Assembly (NCBI RefSeq): GCF_000255705.1
Contig: NZ_JH636442.1
Location: forward strand, 39,065 to 103,064
DNA from: Zavarzinella formosa DSM 19928
GTDB lineage: Bacteria > Planctomycetota > Planctomycetia > Gemmatales > Gemmataceae
DNA length: 64,000 nt
Direction of reading: 5' to 3'
The notes beneath the pieces were generated by a model. It was given only the letters and a program-made list of their open reading frames with translations, was not told the origin of the DNA and searched no databases. The position numbers and the translations under genes were made by a program. Of this stretch, positions 62,359 to 64,000 are shown in pieces (positions within the stretch are counted from its first letter, which is position 1; every line of letters starts with the position of its first letter).

Positions 62359-62736
62359 AATTTCCACGACGGGAATGAAGACCAATCCGCAAGGGCATCT
62401 CGTGAAAGCGTTACAGGCTCTCACGTTTCACGATTTTCAAATCAGCCAAAAACCGACCCAAAAGTGACTGGAAAAGGTGTGAAAACACCCTCCGGTGGCC
62501 ATTTTTGAACAGTTGGATACCCCAAAAGTGGTCAAAAACAGTGGGCCAACTGAACACTATTTTTCAAAACTCCCGGCAAAACAGAGGGGTCGCTTGATGA
62601 TTTTGGGCAAATGCGCAGACATTTTGACCAATTGAAAATGGCCCATTATGGCGGATGCTCGATACCAGCCTCGTCGGCGACAAGCCGGATCATGTAAGCT
62701 GTCGGGTAACGACGATCATTGACCGGAGGAACGGAC
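62359..62736. other. Intergenic region, AT-rich, no recognisable gene
   Basis: 378 bases follow the hybrid kinase. The region is AT-richer than the flanking genes (for example 62500-62640), has runs such as CCCAAAAGTGG and AAAAGTGACTGG, and a small hairpin (CGTGAAA ... TTTCACG, about 62400-62430). No coding-like frame longer than a few tens of codons was found, nor any tRNA, terminator with U-run or promoter consensus. Confidence 0.4.
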
Positions 62737-63069
62737 ATGGCCTTCGACAAAACACTCGCCGCCCGGATTCGGGAGATCCTTGACCGTCGTCAGGGCATCG
62801 AGGCCAAGAAGATGTTCGGCGGCATGGGGTTCCTGCTCGACGGGAACATGCTCGTCGGCGTTTGGAAGTATTCTCTCGTCGTTCGGGTTGGCGCGGAGGC
62901 TTATGAGGACGCCCTGCTGGAATCATTCGTCGGAGAGTTCGACATCACCGGCCGGCCCATGAAAGGTTGGGTGGTGGTTGAACCGGAGGCCCTCGACACC
63001 GACGAGCAACTGGAGGCATGGATTGAGAGGGCATGGGCTTTTGTCAGCGCCTTGCCCCCGAAGCGATAA
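62737..63069 (+). CDS. TfoX N-terminal domain protein
   Basis: The product is 110 residues from the ATG at 62737 (GGAGG seven bases upstream). The TfoX-N signature is EAKKMFGGMGFLLDGNMLVGVWKYSLVVRVG with a C-terminal WIERAWAFVSALPPK helix. In enterics the TfoX family affects competence, but stand-alone N-domain proteins are widespread and their role is unknown. It stands alone between the hybrid kinase and the secreted DUF3472-like gene. Confidence 0.9.
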   Translation: MAFDKTLAARIREILDRRQGIEAKKMFGGMGFLLDGNMLVGVWKYSLVVRVGAEAYEDALLESFVGEFDITGRPMKGWVVVEPEALDTDEQLEAWIERAWAFVSALPPKR

Positions 63070-63155
63070 ACGCCGCCAAAAGGTCGGTTTCTTTGATCCC
63101 GTTTTTCGGGATGAATAAGCTGAAATGAGCCACCGTTCACCAAGGATTTCGACTG

Positions 63156-64000
63156 ATGCACCGTCTCCGACCAACGTTGATGCTCCTGATTCTTCTTGCC
63201 GCCGGACTGTTGACCGTCAACGGTGCCGGGCAACCGCCCAAGGAGGAGAAGAAATACGCCTCGATGCCGTGGCACCTCATCGACACTTGGTGGGACATCG
63301 GCGCCGAGACGCCGTTTGAAAGCTTGGCCGTGGAGGTGACCATCAGCGACGATGTGCCGTCCTCGGTGAACCTGTACATCTCCCCCATCGGCCTCGGCCA
63401 CCTGAGCAAGACACCGTTTTACGGCGGCATCCAGACGCAATCGGACGGCAACACCAAGAAAGACACGAAACTTCGCACCCTCGGCCCCGGCTTCCTCTTC
63501 TCCATGTGGGGCGAGCGCAGCCTCGACGCCATCCGGCCTTCGGACGGCGGCTTTCTTCAAAGCTCGGGCCACGAGGGAGACTTCGTGAGCGTGCGCCGGC
63601 CCTATGCCTGGAAGAAAGGCAAATACACCTATCGGCTAACCCGCATGGATCAGGAGATGATCGATGGCAAGCCATACACATGGGTCGGGGCGTTCGTGTA
63701 TTCGCATGAGAAAGACGAAAACGTCTTCGTCGGCGCCCTGCGATTCAAGGGCGAAAAATTGGTCCTCGACCGCAAGGTGGCGAACTTCGTGGAGATCTAC
63801 GGGAGACTTCGGCCCGTTGCGGACATCCCAAAAGTGACGGTCACCTTCGGCCCTCCCGTCGTCAACGGCAAGCCGGCGCCAAACCCCTCGGCCGAGGCCA
63901 TCTACCCGAAAGGCGTGCCGGATTATGCCGAAGCTGCGGCCAAAGACGGCTCGCTCGTCATCACCGTCGGCACCCCGGTCGAAGGCCGGGAGAAGCGTCG
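63156..64000 (+). CDS. Secreted DUF3472-like protein, 3' end outside window
   Basis: The frame is open from the ATG at 63156 to the window edge (281 codons). It starts with a signal peptide (LMLLILLAAGLLTVNGAG), then SMPWHLIDTWWDIGAETPFESLAVEVTISDDVPSSVNLYISP, which resembles the opening of DUF3472 carbohydrate-associated proteins, with YGGIQTQSDG and SMWGERSLDAIRPSDG as further blocks. A beta-rich tail follows (RPYAWKKGKYTYRLTRMD). The DUF call is by resemblance. Only the N-terminal part is visible, so catalytic or binding sites cannot be judged. Confidence 0.75.
   Translation, partial: MHRLRPTLMLLILLAAGLLTVNGAGQPPKEEKKYASMPWHLIDTWWDIGAETPFESLAVEVTISDDVPSSVNLYISPIGLGHLSKTPFYGGIQTQSDGNTKKDTKLRTLGPGFLFSMWGERSLDAIRPSDGGFLQSSGHEGDFVSVRRPYAWKKGKYTYRLTRMDQEMIDGKPYTWVGAFVYSHEKDENVFVGALRFKGEKLVLDRKVANFVEIYGRLRPVADIPKVTVTFGPPVVNGKPAPNPSAEAIYPKGVPDYAEAAAKDGSLVITVGTPVEGREKR

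Noticed and set aside
62359-62736. Search for a small gene or RNA in the AT-rich gap
   Set aside because: No coding-like frame, ribosome site or RNA fold convincing enough was found.

Overview
The window looks like chromosome of a planctomycete, most likely of the Gemmata/Gemmataceae kind. The grounds are the families present: a secreted c-type cytochrome/DUF1549/DUF1553 protein, two Tat-type DUF1501 proteins, a DUF1559 protein with a pilin-like leader, DUF4058, a DUF3472-like protein, a WD40 protein of planctomycete type, many two-component proteins, frequent GTG/TTG starts and high GC. No rRNA, tRNA, CRISPR array or phage region was seen. The taxonomic call is inference from gene content.

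Layout. 1-2.6 kb: the end of an IS4-type transposase abuts a WD40 propeller gene that has lost its 5' end. 2.7-15.3 kb: a mutarotase-like secreted protein, then an efflux locus. Two tandem TolC-like outer-membrane factors lie on the plus strand, and an RND pump and its adaptor on the minus strand. Behind them sit an NtrC-type regulator, a histidine kinase and a DUF202 membrane protein. A canonical sigma-54 promoter and clustered ACGGTG half-sites lie between the regulator and the adaptor, so the local two-component system probably switches on the pump. 15.5-20.4 kb: a DUF1501/DUF1553 pair with a VapBC-like toxin-antitoxin module wedged between them; the toxin carries a one-base frameshift. 20.6-30.3 kb: a membrane phosphoesterase, a PAS-GAF protein with a dead receiver domain, a pirin, an M16 protease pair (one active, one lacking the zinc motif), a GNAT enzyme, a DUF1559 protein and a GntR/LacI-type regulator. 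30.5-44 kb: two tandem paralogous membrane proteins, a lipoprotein hydrolase, an MFS exporter, a Wzc-like protein with a degenerate kinase domain, an ArsC-like protein, a second phosphoesterase, an Asp/Glu-rich protein, a ceramidase-like membrane protein and another DUF1501 protein. 44-47.6 kb: DUF4058, a FAH-family hydrolase, and an Rrf2 regulator divergent from a protoglobin. 47.6-62.4 kb: a dense sensory block followed by a second RND pump. 62.7-64 kb: a TfoX-N protein and a secreted DUF3472-like protein cut by the window edge.

The most interesting part is the sensory block. Two large hybrid-type kinases (minus strand 49258-52086 and plus strand 59902-62358) begin with a three-helix membrane domain that aligns without gaps to the plant ethylene receptor ETR1. 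The downstream kinase keeps every copper/ethylene ligand position (Asp, Tyr, Pro, Ile, Cys, His). The upstream one keeps Asp, Pro and His but has Ile where the copper-ligand Cys should be. The upstream kinase is in a tight four-gene operon with a response regulator, a receiver-kinase and a PNPOx-like flavoprotein, and is divergent from a sigma-54 response regulator. This suggests an ethylene- or copper-responsive circuit next to an efflux pump and a heme-protein locus.

A second theme is a set of long intergenic hairpins. Two have 70-base arms and lie exactly between convergent genes at 24306-24535 and 39769-40001. Another follows the DUF1501 gene at 44032-44126, and shorter ones lie at 25838, 30311, 56376 and 59710. 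They look like a family of 3'-end elements, and one supplies the last codons and stop of its neighbouring gene.
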